Shown piece by piece: positions 9,553 to 19,368 of a DNA stretch of 64,000 nt (positions are counted from its first letter, which is position 1; every line of letters starts with the position of its first letter). Made by a program: the position numbers and the translations under genes. Source of the stretch: CAVVVS01 sp963751355 (GTDB taxonomy: Bacteria > Bacteroidota > Ignavibacteria > Ignavibacteriales > Ignavibacteriaceae). A model generated the notes under the pieces. That model made no database searches and was not told where the DNA came from. It saw nothing but the letters and a program-made list of their open reading frames with translations. The stretch covers positions 1-64,000 of the forward strand of contig CAVVVS010000014.1 in assembly GCA_963751355.1 (NCBI GenBank), read 5' to 3'.

Positions 9553-9957
9553 TTAATTTTCTCTTGGTTTATAGCCGATTTTTTTGAAAAAAAATGTCAC
9601 AATTAATATTCCGATAGATGCACCGATAAAATCAGCCGACCAATCTAAAATATCACACGATCTTCCAGGTATAAATAATTGATGCAGTTCATCTAGTGCC
9701 GCATAAACGGAAATTACGGTTAAAGCTGCCAATGCAAAATGTTTTTTAATTAAAAAGTATTTATCCTGAAACATCATTGAAAGTGATAAAAGTACGGATA
9801 ATATTCCGTAAGCCGTAAAATGCTCAGTTTTATCACCAATGCCAGTCTTCGGTAAATCTTTACCGGGCAAAGTGGTTGCTATAAACAAGATTAACCAATA
9901 TATACCAAGAACTACATTAATCAGTTTAGCTTTATTATTACCGGTAAAATTAGACAA
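9553..9957 (-). CDS. VanZ-like small membrane protein
   Basis: This 134-residue protein has about four membrane helices. The VanZ-like signature is present: 'TEHFTAYGILSVLLS' after the first helix and 'DELHQLFIPGRSCDILDWSAD' before the last. Its start overlaps the end of nnr by 8 bp, so the two are translationally coupled. VanZ of enterococci gives low-level teicoplanin resistance; for the many chromosomal homologues of this size the role is unknown, and resistance should not be assumed. Confidence 0.85.
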   Translation of the reverse strand: MSNFTGNNKAKLINVVLGIYWLILFIATTLPGKDLPKTGIGDKTEHFTAYGILSVLLSLSMMFQDKYFLIKKHFALAALTVISVYAALDELHQLFIPGRSCDILDWSADFIGASIGILIVTFFFKKIGYKPREN

Positions 9958-11515
9958 AGGACTTCCTTAAAAATTTAATTGCCTTTGGCAAATTACTTAT
10001 AATATCCAGTGCAGTATATCCGAATTCAGTAAAATCTTTGACCAGTAAATCTGCTGCCAAACTGTGAATATATACACCTATTATAATAGCTGTTTCTAAA
10101 TCTTTTTTCTGTGATATAAATCCCGCCAAAACACCCGTTAAAACATCACCTGTGCCAAATTTTGCCATTCCCGGATTACCTGTTGTGTTTATAAGGGCAT
10201 CACTACCCGGTGTAAATATTATTGTGGGTGCTCCTTTCAATACAAGATAGGCGCCTGTTTCATTTACGAATTGACGGCCGAAACCTAATATATCTTCTTT
10301 TAATTTAGAACCCTCAATATCCAGCAAATTTGCAAACTCGCCATGGTGCGGAGTGAAAACAGAATTTTCAAGATTAAAATCTTTGTAACGATTACCGGAA
10401 AGGGCAAATATAGCATCAGCATCGATTACAATGTTTTTAAACTTGTGCTCTTCTATGATTTTTCTTACAGCAATTTGTGTGCTTTCCGCCCTTCCCAGCC
10501 CGGGACCGATTGCCGTTACATCGGCCCATTTCAGGCGTTCGCTTAACTCAACAACGTTTTCCTCTCTTAATATTTCACTCTCGTTATCTTCAAAAGCGTT
10601 GACTACTACTTCAGAAATATTCTTATGAATTAACTTCCTTACAGATTTAGGAAAACATAATATCGAAGCACCGGCACCAACTTTAAGAGTTGATTTTGAT
10701 GTCATTGCTGCAGCTCCCGGGAAAGCGCCGGAACCGGCAATTGTCAATACTTTACCCGCAGTGTACTTGTTTGCTGTTTTTTTCTTCGATGGTAAATTAC
10801 TTATAACATCTTCCGGTTCTATCAGATATTCATATGGTTTGAATCTATCGAAGAATGAATTGCTCACACCTATGTTACCTTTTATAACTTCACCGCAAGC
10901 GAAAGCACCGTCCCCGAAAAATAATCCTGCTTTAAATTCTCCCAGAGTAACAGTCAGATCTGCAACAAAAGATAAATCGGTGAATCCTTTGTCAGCATCA
11001 AAACCGGTAGGAATGTCTATTGCAACTTTGAACGCATTAGTTTTGTTGAAATTTTCAACTATAGTTTTATAAGGTTCTCTTAAGCTTCCTTTTGCCCCGG
11101 TTCCCAGCATTGCATCGAAAATAATACCGCTTTCAACAATATGCCTTAAATCCTTTACTGATTCATATTTTTTTATCTTTATATTGGTATTAGTCTGTGC
11201 AAGATTGCTTAATATATTAAAATTTATTTTACAATCATCCGACATCTCACTTTCACCGCCCGAATAAATAACGTTCACTTTGTACCCGTGATTAGCAAAC
11301 TGCCGTGCGACAGCAAATCCGTCGCCGCCGTTATTTCCTTTTCCGCATATGAATCCGCAAAAACGATTTCTTTTTAAATGTGTTGTTTTTCCGATGACAA
11401 TATTATAAATCTGCAGCGCTGCATTCTCCATCAGAACTATTCCCGGCATCCCCAGCTCATTTATTGCATAAGTATCTACTTGCCTAACCTGATCTGTGCT
11501 AAATAGAGGAATCAT
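9950..11515 (-). CDS. nnr: bifunctional NAD(P)HX epimerase / ADP-dependent NAD(P)HX dehydratase
   Basis: This is a metabolite-repair enzyme that restores hydrated NAD(P)H: the N-terminal domain epimerises R- and S-NAD(P)HX and the C-terminal domain dehydrates the S form using ADP. The 521 residues contain the YjeF_N domain (about 1-215; 'GKGNNGGDGFAVAR', 'FDAMLGTGAKG') and a ribokinase-like C-terminal domain (about 235-515; 'TPHHGEF', 'NTTGNPGMAKFGTGDVLTG'). Both active regions look intact and the length is that of the E. coli fusion. It precedes and overlaps the VanZ gene and lies about 100 bp downstream of nuoN on the same strand. Confidence 0.95.
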   Translation of the reverse strand: MIPLFSTDQVRQVDTYAINELGMPGIVLMENAALQIYNIVIGKTTHLKRNRFCGFICGKGNNGGDGFAVARQFANHGYKVNVIYSGGESEMSDDCKINFNILSNLAQTNTNIKIKKYESVKDLRHIVESGIIFDAMLGTGAKGSLREPYKTIVENFNKTNAFKVAIDIPTGFDADKGFTDLSFVADLTVTLGEFKAGLFFGDGAFACGEVIKGNIGVSNSFFDRFKPYEYLIEPEDVISNLPSKKKTANKYTAGKVLTIAGSGAFPGAAAMTSKSTLKVGAGASILCFPKSVRKLIHKNISEVVVNAFEDNESEILREENVVELSERLKWADVTAIGPGLGRAESTQIAVRKIIEEHKFKNIVIDADAIFALSGNRYKDFNLENSVFTPHHGEFANLLDIEGSKLKEDILGFGRQFVNETGAYLVLKGAPTIIFTPGSDALINTTGNPGMAKFGTGDVLTGVLAGFISQKKDLETAIIIGVYIHSLAADLLVKDFTEFGYTALDIISNLPKAIKFLRKSFV

Positions 11516-11612
11516 TTTCTATACATATATTTATTTAAAAATAATTAATAATTGAAATGTCTCATAATTAAAACATTACAACCCAATACAACTTATATAA
11601 AGCAGGTTAATT

Positions 11613-13040
11613 TTACAAGAAGGAATATATCAAATGTATAAGTGTACCCGGTGCAACACCAATGGCAACAACCATTAACATGGAAATAACCACTGCTAGT
11701 AATCCGGTATTACTGTTTTGTACGGTAATTTCGGTTTCAGGATCTTTGAAGTACATCAACACGACTACTCTCAGATAGAAATAGACACTTATGACGCTGG
11801 AAAGTACACCTATTATAGCCAACCATGTTAAATGCGCTTGTATAGCTGCGATGAAGACATAATATTTCCCGAAGAAGCCCGCGAACGGCGGAATGCCGGC
11901 AAGTGAAAACATAAAGACGGCAAGTAAGCCGGCTAATAAAGGATTTCGTTTTGCTAATCCAACATACGAATCCAGAGTAAGATTGGTTTCACCTTTACCT
12001 TCGATGAGAGCAACAATACCGAAGGCACCAAGGTTCATGAATGTATACGCTGTTAAATAGAATATAACACCGGCAACTCCGTAATGATTACCGGCTGCGA
12101 GTCCGATTAACATATAACCTGCATGAGCGATGGAAGAATATGCCAGCATTCTTTTAATATTATTTTGAGATATTGCAACGATACTTCCGAACAACATCGA
12201 GAATACAGCAATAACCGCAAAATAAGGTTCGAAAATATTTTGCACCGCACTATTGAAAAGCACACCTAGTGTTACTATAATGGCACTGAAAGCAGCAGCT
12301 TTACCGCCGGTTGAAAATAGTCCGGCTACTGTAGTTGAAGAACCTTCATATACATCGGGTACCCACATATGGAAAGGGAACGCTGCTATTTTGAATGAGA
12401 ACCCGATTAAGAAAAGCAGAATACCGGCTACAAAAATCAGTTCTCCTTTAAGATCGCCGAATCTTGATGCTATAACATCGATTGATGTTGTATGAGCAGC
12501 ACCGTAAATCAGTGCGATTCCGTATACCAAAAAGCCCGTTGCAAAAGCTCCGAGCAAAAAATATTTTAATGATGCTTCATTTGCTTTCAATATCCTCCGG
12601 TTCATTCCCGCTAAGGAGTAGAAGCTCACCGACATAACTTCGAGACCGAGGAAAATGACGAATAAATCTTTGGCACCCGCCATCAACATCATACCCAGCA
12701 CCGAAGTTTGAAGCAAAATATAAAACTCACCGAAATTAAATCCATATTTCTTCAAATAGTCCATCGATAGGAGCGTTACGAGGGCTGCACCGAAAGTGAA
12801 AATGAAGTAAAAAATATTAACAGTACCGCCGGTAGCAAGCATATTTTGTAAAACGATGGAAACCGAATTAACGGTTATAAGTGCATAAAAACCGGATGCC
12901 ATTAAAATAATAACCGTGATCCATGGAAGAATGAGTTCACTTTTTTTCGAGTACATCTCAAAAATAAGAGTGATTAATATTCCGGCTCCTACTATTACAA
13001 GCGGTAAAATGTTATAAAATTCTTGAATGTTGTTCAGCAT
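11613..13040 (-). CDS. nuoN: NADH-quinone oxidoreductase subunit N
   Basis: This is one of the three antiporter-like proton-pumping subunits in the membrane arm of complex I. The 475 residues have about 14 helices. Typical conserved positions are visible: Glu in 'FLGLEVMSVSFYSLAG', Lys in 'FKIAAFPFHMWVPDVYEG' and the mid-channel 'KRMLAYSSIAHAGYML'. It is the last gene of the nuoJKLM-nhaD-unknown-nuoN unit and starts 2 bp after the unknown gene. The order L-M-N is normal, but nhaD plus an unknown gene are inserted between M and N. Confidence 0.95.
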   Translation of the reverse strand: MLNNIQEFYNILPLVIVGAGILITLIFEMYSKKSELILPWITVIILMASGFYALITVNSVSIVLQNMLATGGTVNIFYFIFTFGAALVTLLSMDYLKKYGFNFGEFYILLQTSVLGMMLMAGAKDLFVIFLGLEVMSVSFYSLAGMNRRILKANEASLKYFLLGAFATGFLVYGIALIYGAAHTTSIDVIASRFGDLKGELIFVAGILLFLIGFSFKIAAFPFHMWVPDVYEGSSTTVAGLFSTGGKAAAFSAIIVTLGVLFNSAVQNIFEPYFAVIAVFSMLFGSIVAISQNNIKRMLAYSSIAHAGYMLIGLAAGNHYGVAGVIFYLTAYTFMNLGAFGIVALIEGKGETNLTLDSYVGLAKRNPLLAGLLAVFMFSLAGIPPFAGFFGKYYVFIAAIQAHLTWLAIIGVLSSVISVYFYLRVVVLMYFKDPETEITVQNSNTGLLAVVISMLMVVAIGVAPGTLIHLIYSFL

Positions 13041-13042
13041 AA

Positions 13043-13408
13043 TTATTCTATAAATAAAATGTCTTCGTCAGTTTTTTCAATAGTTAATTTGTGTTTCTCT
13101 TCAATATGAAGCGCCAATTTAAAATGATTTTCGGTATTAAAAATATCATCTTCTTTATCGACTGCAATAAGCTTAATAGTTTCATATTTGGTAACTACTT
13201 TACTTAAATTTTCATAATCTTTAAAGTAAAGTTCCGTAAAATGTTCCATTTCGTTAACATAAATATGTTTTGATGACGGAGAAAAATCCATCAGGATATC
13301 ATCATTGATAATTGCTTTAAGGATATATGCCCTGAAGGGCAGTAATACCCTGTTCCCGTAATAAAGTCCGGTCAATTTCTTTTGCAAAGCATCTGATACT
13401 GTTTTCAT
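13043..13408 (-). CDS. unknown 121-residue protein inside the complex I operon
   Basis: I do not recognise this family. The 121-residue protein has no membrane segment or signal peptide, is rich in Lys, Glu, Asp and Ile, and looks cytoplasmic with mixed alpha/beta content ('IYVNEMEHFTELYFKDYENLSKVV', split by one conserved-looking hydrophobic strand 'ETIKLIAVDKEDDIF'). It is spaced 3 bp from nhaD and 2 bp from nuoN, so it is almost certainly translated from the same mRNA. From memory, Rhodothermus marinus has a pterin carbinolamine dehydratase gene at a comparable position. This protein lacks that family's His-His-Pro type motif, so it is not that enzyme. A role in assembly or regulation is only inference. 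Confidence 0.75.
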   Translation of the reverse strand: MKTVSDALQKKLTGLYYGNRVLLPFRAYILKAIINDDILMDFSPSSKHIYVNEMEHFTELYFKDYENLSKVVTKYETIKLIAVDKEDDIFNTENHFKLALHIEEKHKLTIEKTDEDILFIE

Positions 13409-13411
13409 ATT

Positions 13412-14857
13412 TCAACCCTTTCCATAAAAAAATAGTAACCAAATTACAGTATAAATCGGGATTAATATAATTAATGAATATTTAATTATATAAGTAAAGA
13501 AACTTGGCATCTCAATTCCGGCTCTTTCACTAATAGATTTAACCATAAAATTAGGACCGTTACCGATGTAAGTGATAGCTCCGAAGAACACCGCAGAAAC
13601 AGAGATAGCCCTCAAATAAATTAAATCGACGGAAACAAAATGCTGTACGTCTGCTTTTACAGTCACATTAAGAGCATATTTACCCATAGCCGCACTCAAA
13701 AAGTTCATATATGTCGGTGTATTATCGAGTACGGATGATAAAGAGCCCGTTGCCCAGTAAAAGACTCCTGCACTCAATTCATTTCCTAAAACATTAGCTT
13801 CATGTGCTATCAACTGCAGAGCGGGAACCATAGTAGCAAAAATGCCGATAAATAAATATGCAACTTCCTTAATAGGCTCAAAATCAAATTCGTTGTCCTT
13901 TAGTGCTTCGGAATCCGCAAACCTGTAAGATAAATAAACAACGGCAAACATTATTATTTCCCTGATACCGAACGGCAGAGGAGCTAAGCTTGGGACCCAG
14001 GGTATTACCATAGGATCTATAAATACTGCTACAATAATAATAGCTAAGAATATAAGATTTTTTACACCTTTAAATTCTATCTTTCCGGAATATTCCAGTT
14101 CTTTTTCATCCCCGTCCTTGTTCATCAGATCAAAAACATAAAAGACTAACAGGATAAGAATAAGAGCAGGAATCCAGATATACCAAACATTTTCAATCAC
14201 CCAGAAGAATGGTACACCGCTCAAATATCCCAGGAACAAAGGAGGATCGCCGATCGGTGTTAATGCGCCGCCGACATTACATACTATAAATATAAAAAAT
14301 ATTATATGATAAGGTTTAATCCTATCTTTATTCATCCTGATGAACGGGCGTATCAATAACATGCCGGCTCCTGTAGTGCCGATAATATTTGCAATAATTC
14401 CACCGAATAATAAAAATATTACATTCACTAACGGCGTGGCTTTCTTATCTACTTTAATATGGATTCCGCCAGAGGCAACAAATAATGAAGCTAGTAATGC
14501 AATAAATGAAATATATTCGGTTAAAGTATGCAGAAGCGCATGATAATCTTTTAAATATGCCAGGTAATAAACAGCAACCACAACGCCGAGTAATACTGAA
14601 ACTTTAGGATAGTGTTTTTCCCAAAAATGTTTGTAGAATAACGGCCCTGTGGCAATCATTACTAATAAAAGAAGAAACGGAATTATCATATATGGCGCGG
14701 GTAAAGCATGCTCTACTATTTCGGCATTGTTAGCATGAACCGCAGCGGTATCGGCTGCAGCATGTGCCGTTAAAGATGCACCAAAAGAAACAGTACTTAG
14801 AAAGAACAAAGAGAAAACTATAAATACAGGTAATATTATTTTGATTTTGCGAAACAT
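13412..14857 (-). CDS. nhaD: Na+/H+ antiporter, NhaD type
   Basis: This 481-residue protein of the ion-transporter superfamily exchanges Na+ or Li+ for H+. NhaD hallmarks are clear: 'CNVGGALTPIGDPPLFLGYL' (about residue 195), 'TGSLSSVLDNTPTYMNFLSA' (about 370) and 'TYIGNGPNFMVKSISERAG' near the C-terminus. About 12-13 helices follow an N-terminal hydrophobic segment that may be a cleaved signal. It lies 10 bp after nuoM and 3 bp before the unknown gene, inside the complex I operon. This suggests the cell couples NADH-driven proton pumping with sodium extrusion, which is inference from gene order. Confidence 0.9.
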   Translation of the reverse strand: MFRKIKIILPVFIVFSLFFLSTVSFGASLTAHAAADTAAVHANNAEIVEHALPAPYMIIPFLLLLVMIATGPLFYKHFWEKHYPKVSVLLGVVVAVYYLAYLKDYHALLHTLTEYISFIALLASLFVASGGIHIKVDKKATPLVNVIFLLFGGIIANIIGTTGAGMLLIRPFIRMNKDRIKPYHIIFFIFIVCNVGGALTPIGDPPLFLGYLSGVPFFWVIENVWYIWIPALILILLVFYVFDLMNKDGDEKELEYSGKIEFKGVKNLIFLAIIIVAVFIDPMVIPWVPSLAPLPFGIREIIMFAVVYLSYRFADSEALKDNEFDFEPIKEVAYLFIGIFATMVPALQLIAHEANVLGNELSAGVFYWATGSLSSVLDNTPTYMNFLSAAMGKYALNVTVKADVQHFVSVDLIYLRAISVSAVFFGAITYIGNGPNFMVKSISERAGIEMPSFFTYIIKYSLIILIPIYTVIWLLFFYGKG

Positions 14858-14867
14858 AGCATTGTTC

Positions 14868-16391
14868 CTATTTCAAACTTAAGTTATGGGACGGTACCAC
14901 CTGTTCAATAATTTTATGGGTGGATTTTGCCGATACATTCAAGAAAGTACTTGGATAAATACCTATCCAGACTATAAAGATGAAAATAGGAACGAGTACA
15001 AGAATTTCTCTTTTATTCATATCCTTCAACTCATTAAGTTTAGGATTCTTCACCTCGCCGAAAACTACTCTTTGATACATCCAGAGTAGATATACCGCGG
15101 CAAAAATTACTCCCGATGCAGCAATTATTGTAAACCACCAGCTTCCCAAAACAGGTGATTTAAATGAACCGAGTAATATTAAGAACTCACCCACAAATCC
15201 GTTTAATCCCGGTAATCCGATTGATGACAAGGAAGCTATCATTAAAAAGACAACATAAATAGGAACAATTTTTGCGATCCCACCGTAATCCGATATTTCC
15301 CGTGTGTGTGTCCTCTCGTAAATCATACCGACTAAGAGGAATAAAGCGCCGGTTGATAGGCCGTGATTGACCATCTGAATTACGGCACCCTGCATGGCTT
15401 CCTGGGTTAATGCAAAAATACCGAGCACTACAAATCCCAGGTGCGCCACAGATGAATACGCCACGAGCTTTTTCATATCAGTCTGTACCATTGCTACCAA
15501 AGCACCGTAGATAATTCCTATTACGGCTAAAACCGATATGTAAGGTGCGAAATGTATGGCAGCTTGCGGGAATAAAGGCAAACAAAATCTTAGCAAACCG
15601 TAAGTCCCCATCTTCAGAAGTACTCCGGCAAGGATAACGCTTCCGGCGGTCGGTGCTTGAACGTGAGCATCCGGCAGCCATGTATGCAGCGGGAACAGAG
15701 GAACTTTAATAGCAAAACTTAAAGCAAATGCTAAAAACATCCAGTTCTGAATATTAGATTGAACCGTTGGACCAATTTTGTAAAGCTCGATTAAATCGGA
15801 TGAAAAATGGCCCAAAGGCGCGGACGCATAAACCACAAGCCAGATTATTGCAACGAGCATTAGCAGACTGCCGAACATCGTATAAAGAAAAAATTTAACC
15901 GATGCATAAATCCTTCTTGGTCCGCCCCATATACCTATAATAAAATACATAGGTATAAGCATTGCTTCCCAAAAGATATAGAATAGGAACAAATCGAGGG
16001 AAACAAATACTCCGAGCATACCAACTTCGAGCAGTATCATGAAAAATGTAAATTCTTTAACTCTGTCTTTTATGCCCGACCAGCTTGATATTAAAGTCAG
16101 AGGGGTAAGAAACGTAGTTAATAGAACAAGCAGCAGTGATATACCGTCGATACCCACATGATAACTTATGTGAAGATTTTCGATCCACACAAACTGATGC
16201 TGGAATTGAAATCCCGAAGCATTGAAATCGAAATTAAAAAACAAGAATAAAGAAATAATAAAAGTAATAAGTGATACAATAAGACCGTAATAACGGATTA
16301 AATTTTCTTTATCCTTTTTAAAAAAAAGGAGTATTAATCCTCCCACCAGAGGTGTGAATAATAAATAAGTAAGTAAATGACTATTTTCCAT
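14868..16391 (-). CDS. nuoM: NADH-quinone oxidoreductase subunit M
   Basis: This antiporter-like complex I subunit has 507 residues and about 14 helices. Signature stretches are 'FYIFWEAMLIPMYFIIGIWG' with the conserved Glu, 'FAIKVPLFPLHTWLPDAHV' with the conserved Lys, 'KKLVAYSSVAHLGFVVLG' and 'GLPGLNGFVGEFLIL'. Length and order are standard. It starts 4 bp after nuoL and is followed 10 bp later by nhaD instead of nuoN. Confidence 0.96.
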   Translation of the reverse strand: MENSHLLTYLLFTPLVGGLILLFFKKDKENLIRYYGLIVSLITFIISLFLFFNFDFNASGFQFQHQFVWIENLHISYHVGIDGISLLLVLLTTFLTPLTLISSWSGIKDRVKEFTFFMILLEVGMLGVFVSLDLFLFYIFWEAMLIPMYFIIGIWGGPRRIYASVKFFLYTMFGSLLMLVAIIWLVVYASAPLGHFSSDLIELYKIGPTVQSNIQNWMFLAFALSFAIKVPLFPLHTWLPDAHVQAPTAGSVILAGVLLKMGTYGLLRFCLPLFPQAAIHFAPYISVLAVIGIIYGALVAMVQTDMKKLVAYSSVAHLGFVVLGIFALTQEAMQGAVIQMVNHGLSTGALFLLVGMIYERTHTREISDYGGIAKIVPIYVVFLMIASLSSIGLPGLNGFVGEFLILLGSFKSPVLGSWWFTIIAASGVIFAAVYLLWMYQRVVFGEVKNPKLNELKDMNKREILVLVPIFIFIVWIGIYPSTFLNVSAKSTHKIIEQVVPSHNLSLK

Positions 16392-16395
16392 ATTT

Positions 16396-18336
16396 TTATA
16401 AACTCAGAATTATCCAGAATAAAGCTGCTACAATACCGAGCATCATCACAAGTGCATAAATTTGTGCAACACCGGTTTGTATCTTTCTAATTTTGCTTGA
16501 AATACCGCCGATTAGGGATGCAACACCGTTTACAAAACCATCGATTAGTTTGATATCGGCAATTTTCCAAAGAATTACTTCGGAACCGCGAACGATAGGT
16601 TTGATTATCGCAGCTTCATAAATTTCATCAACGAAATATTTATTTAAGAAAAGTTTGTAAGTACCTTTAAATCTTTTGCTGTAACTGTCCGCCACTTTCG
16701 GATTTTTAAGATAAATATATCTCACATACCATATAGCTGCAATTGCCCCAACGACAGTAATCGTCATAAACAGAACTTCCTCAAAGTGCGTTCCGCCGCC
16801 CCCGTATGTTGTTAATTTGTCATGTGCATTTTTAAAGACCGGTTCAAGCCAGTTGGTAAATGCATTACCGCCCTCACCTGAAAATAACTCCGGTATCCCG
16901 ATAAATCCTCCGATAGCAGAAAGCACACCCAGTACAATTAAAGGGATTGTCATAACTTTAGGAGATTCGTGCGGATGTTTATCATGTCCGAACCGTTCCT
17001 TCCCTTCAAATGTTAGATAGACGATACGGAAGATATAAAATGCCGTCAATAAAGCCGTAAAAGCACCGATGAACCAGTATGTAAAATTACCGTTAGCAAA
17101 AGAATCCCAAAGAATTTCATCTTTACTAAAGAAACCCGAGAAAGGCGGAATACCCGAAATAGCCAAGGACGCAATCAAAAACGTAAAATATGTAACGGGC
17201 ATATATTTCTTTAACCCGCCGTAATTGCGCATATCCTGATCGTCATGCATTGCATGTATAATTGATCCCGCACCGAGGAATAATAGGGCTTTAAAGAAAG
17301 CGTGAGTCATCACATGAAATATTCCGGCAGAGAAGGCTCCTACACCTAATGCTAAAAACATATAGCCTAGCTGACTTATTGTTGAATAAGCCAGAACTTT
17401 TTTAATGTCGTTCTGTACCATACCAATTGTTGCGGCAAAAAATGCGGTAAGAACACCGACGATAGCAACAACCGTCATAATAGCCGGTGCCGATGCATAA
17501 ATAACCGAGCACCGTGCAACCATATAAACACCTGCAGTGACCATTGTTGCGGCATGTATTAATGCCGATACCGGAGTGGGACCTGCCATTGCATCAGGAA
17601 GCCATATATAAAGAGGTATCTGTGCGGATTTTCCGGTTGCACCAATAAACAAAAACAAAGCAATTAAATTAAAAGTGTGGGTGGGAACGTTGAAAGCAAC
17701 AGCTCTTGAAAATACCTCATGAAAATTAAGGCTGCCGAATGTTAAATAAATAAGAAACATACCCAATAGAAATCCGAAATCTCCTATTCTATTAACAATA
17801 AATGCTTTCTTTGCGGCATCGCTTGTTGTGCTCTTTTCGAATTTTCTATCGTACCAAAACCCGATAAGAAGATATGAACAAAGCCCGACCCCTTCCCAAC
17901 CGAGAAATAATAAAACGAAATTATCGGCGAGGATTAAGTTCATCATCGCAAAGATGAACAGGTTTAGATATGAAAAGAAACGCCAGAAGCTTTTATCCCC
18001 GTGCATGTAACCGATAGAATAAACGTGAATAACAAAACCGACTCCGGTTACTATTAATGCCATAATCAAAGAAAGTTGGTCAACTTGATAGCCGATATTA
18101 ACGTTTAATCCGCCGGCATGAAGCCAGGTGAACAAATCAATTGTTGTTGTTCTTTGATCGACGGGTAAAGCTAAGGTTTGAAAAAATGCAACGAGTACAA
18201 TTAAGAAGGATAATCCTATTGTACCGCTTCCGATTATCCCGATAACTTTTTCATTCTTTATTTTACTTCCGAAGATACCGTTGATTAAAAAACCAAGCAG
18301 CGGAAGCAGAACCGTCAGATAAATTAAATGCGTCAT
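16396..18336 (-). CDS. nuoL: NADH-quinone oxidoreductase subunit L
   Basis: This is the distal proton-pumping subunit, 646 residues. It has the antiporter core ('FLGWEGVGLCSYLLIGFW', 'GKSAQIPLYIWLPDAMAGPT', 'KKVLAYSTISQLGYMFLALG', 'GIPPFSGFFSKDEIL'). A C-terminal extension (from about residue 530) corresponds to the lateral helix and last membrane anchor. The 131-bp gap upstream, between nuoK and nuoL, is the only sizeable spacer in this operon and holds no gene. Confidence 0.96.
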   Translation of the reverse strand: MTHLIYLTVLLPLLGFLINGIFGSKIKNEKVIGIIGSGTIGLSFLIVLVAFFQTLALPVDQRTTTIDLFTWLHAGGLNVNIGYQVDQLSLIMALIVTGVGFVIHVYSIGYMHGDKSFWRFFSYLNLFIFAMMNLILADNFVLLFLGWEGVGLCSYLLIGFWYDRKFEKSTTSDAAKKAFIVNRIGDFGFLLGMFLIYLTFGSLNFHEVFSRAVAFNVPTHTFNLIALFLFIGATGKSAQIPLYIWLPDAMAGPTPVSALIHAATMVTAGVYMVARCSVIYASAPAIMTVVAIVGVLTAFFAATIGMVQNDIKKVLAYSTISQLGYMFLALGVGAFSAGIFHVMTHAFFKALLFLGAGSIIHAMHDDQDMRNYGGLKKYMPVTYFTFLIASLAISGIPPFSGFFSKDEILWDSFANGNFTYWFIGAFTALLTAFYIFRIVYLTFEGKERFGHDKHPHESPKVMTIPLIVLGVLSAIGGFIGIPELFSGEGGNAFTNWLEPVFKNAHDKLTTYGGGGTHFEEVLFMTITVVGAIAAIWYVRYIYLKNPKVADSYSKRFKGTYKLFLNKYFVDEIYEAAIIKPIVRGSEVILWKIADIKLIDGFVNGVASLIGGISSKIRKIQTGVAQIYALVMMLGIVAALFWIILSL

Positions 18337-18467
18337 ATAGTTTTAAGTTCTGTAAAAATTCTGTACATCAAAATATTTAATAAAGCCGGGAAATATTTTC
18401 AGAAAAATTATTCTTTAATAGTGAAAGTTATTAAAATCAGATATTATAAACCTTCAGCAAAAGTCTA

Positions 18468-18773
18468 TCACCATTTCAAAATATTTATTTCATCGATATT
18501 CACGGTCAGTTTATTTCTGAACAATGCTATTATTATCGCCAAACCTACAGCGGCTTCGGCAGCGGCAACGGTCATAACAAAAAACACAAAAAGCTGTCCG
18601 ACCGAGTTTCCCATAAAAGATGAAAACGTTACCAAAGTAAGGTTAGCCGAATTGAGCATAAGTTCCACCGACATAAATACAATAATAGCATTTCTTCTAA
18701 TCAGCACGCCGGTTACGCCCACTATAAACATGAAGGCGCTTAAAACCAGGTAATAATTAATTGGTATACTCAT
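18468..18773 (-). CDS. nuoK: NADH-quinone oxidoreductase subunit K
   Basis: This 101-residue, three-helix complex I subunit carries the two membrane glutamates needed for proton transfer: Glu in 'MSVELMLNSANLTLV' and Glu in 'AAAEAAVGLAIIIALFR'. Length is the family standard. It begins 4 bp after nuoJ. A long opposite-strand frame over this gene is a shadow. Confidence 0.97.
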   Translation of the reverse strand: MSIPINYYLVLSAFMFIVGVTGVLIRRNAIIVFMSVELMLNSANLTLVTFSSFMGNSVGQLFVFFVMTVAAAEAAVGLAIIIALFRNKLTVNIDEINILKW

Positions 18774-18777
18774 ATCT

Positions 18778-19287
18778 TTAATCGAATTTCTTTTTAGCTA
18801 ATACTAGTGCACCTACTGTAGCTGCCAATAGCAAATAGCCTGCAGCTTCAAACGGCAAAATATAATTTGAATACAATTCCCGCCCTATCTGTTCAATGGT
18901 TCCCGCTTTAACACTGGCTGCAACACCGGCATTAACCGGAGTTCCCTTCGAAAAGAGAATCATAAATGCAAACTGCAGGAATACCAATGCGGCTATAACG
19001 ACGGCAAATAATTTCACCCCGGGATGCGTGGCAAGAATTTTTTCATGTTCCGGCTTTAATAACATTATAACAAACAAGAACAGCACCATTATTGCCCCGG
19101 CATAAACAATTACTTGCGCAACGGCAATGAATTGCGCATTTAGCAGCAAGTATAAACCGGCCAGGCTCGACATATTTAAAATTAGAAACAGGGCACTCAT
19201 AACCGCATTCGATCTTGTAATCATTAAGATCGAAGAAACAGCCGAAATACCGGCAAAAATTATAAATAATATTAATTGTAGAGACAT
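18778..19287 (-). CDS. nuoJ: NADH-quinone oxidoreductase subunit J
   Basis: This 169-residue, five-helix complex I subunit includes the conserved third-helix region ('QVIVYAGAIMVLFLFVIMLL') that contributes to the central hydrophilic axis. It is the first complex I gene in the window. nuoA-I are not upstream (asnS lies there instead, 81 bp away on the same strand), so complex I genes are split over at least two loci in this genome. Confidence 0.96.
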   Translation of the reverse strand: MSLQLILFIIFAGISAVSSILMITRSNAVMSALFLILNMSSLAGLYLLLNAQFIAVAQVIVYAGAIMVLFLFVIMLLKPEHEKILATHPGVKLFAVVIAALVFLQFAFMILFSKGTPVNAGVAASVKAGTIEQIGRELYSNYILPFEAAGYLLLAATVGALVLAKKKFD

Positions 19288-19368
19288 CTGTGATCTATCT
19301 ATTTAAAATTTCAACATTATTTTAGAATCATATACACTAATTACGTAATAAAATTAAGAACTAAAAAA

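Noticed and set aside
13043..13408. Assignment of the 121-residue complex I operon protein as pterin carbinolamine dehydratase
   Set aside because: The position matches what I recall from Rhodothermus, but the conserved His-His-Pro type motif and overall pattern are absent.
18328..18753. 141-codon plus-strand frame over nuoK
   Set aside because: Antisense to a confident nuoK; it has no motifs.
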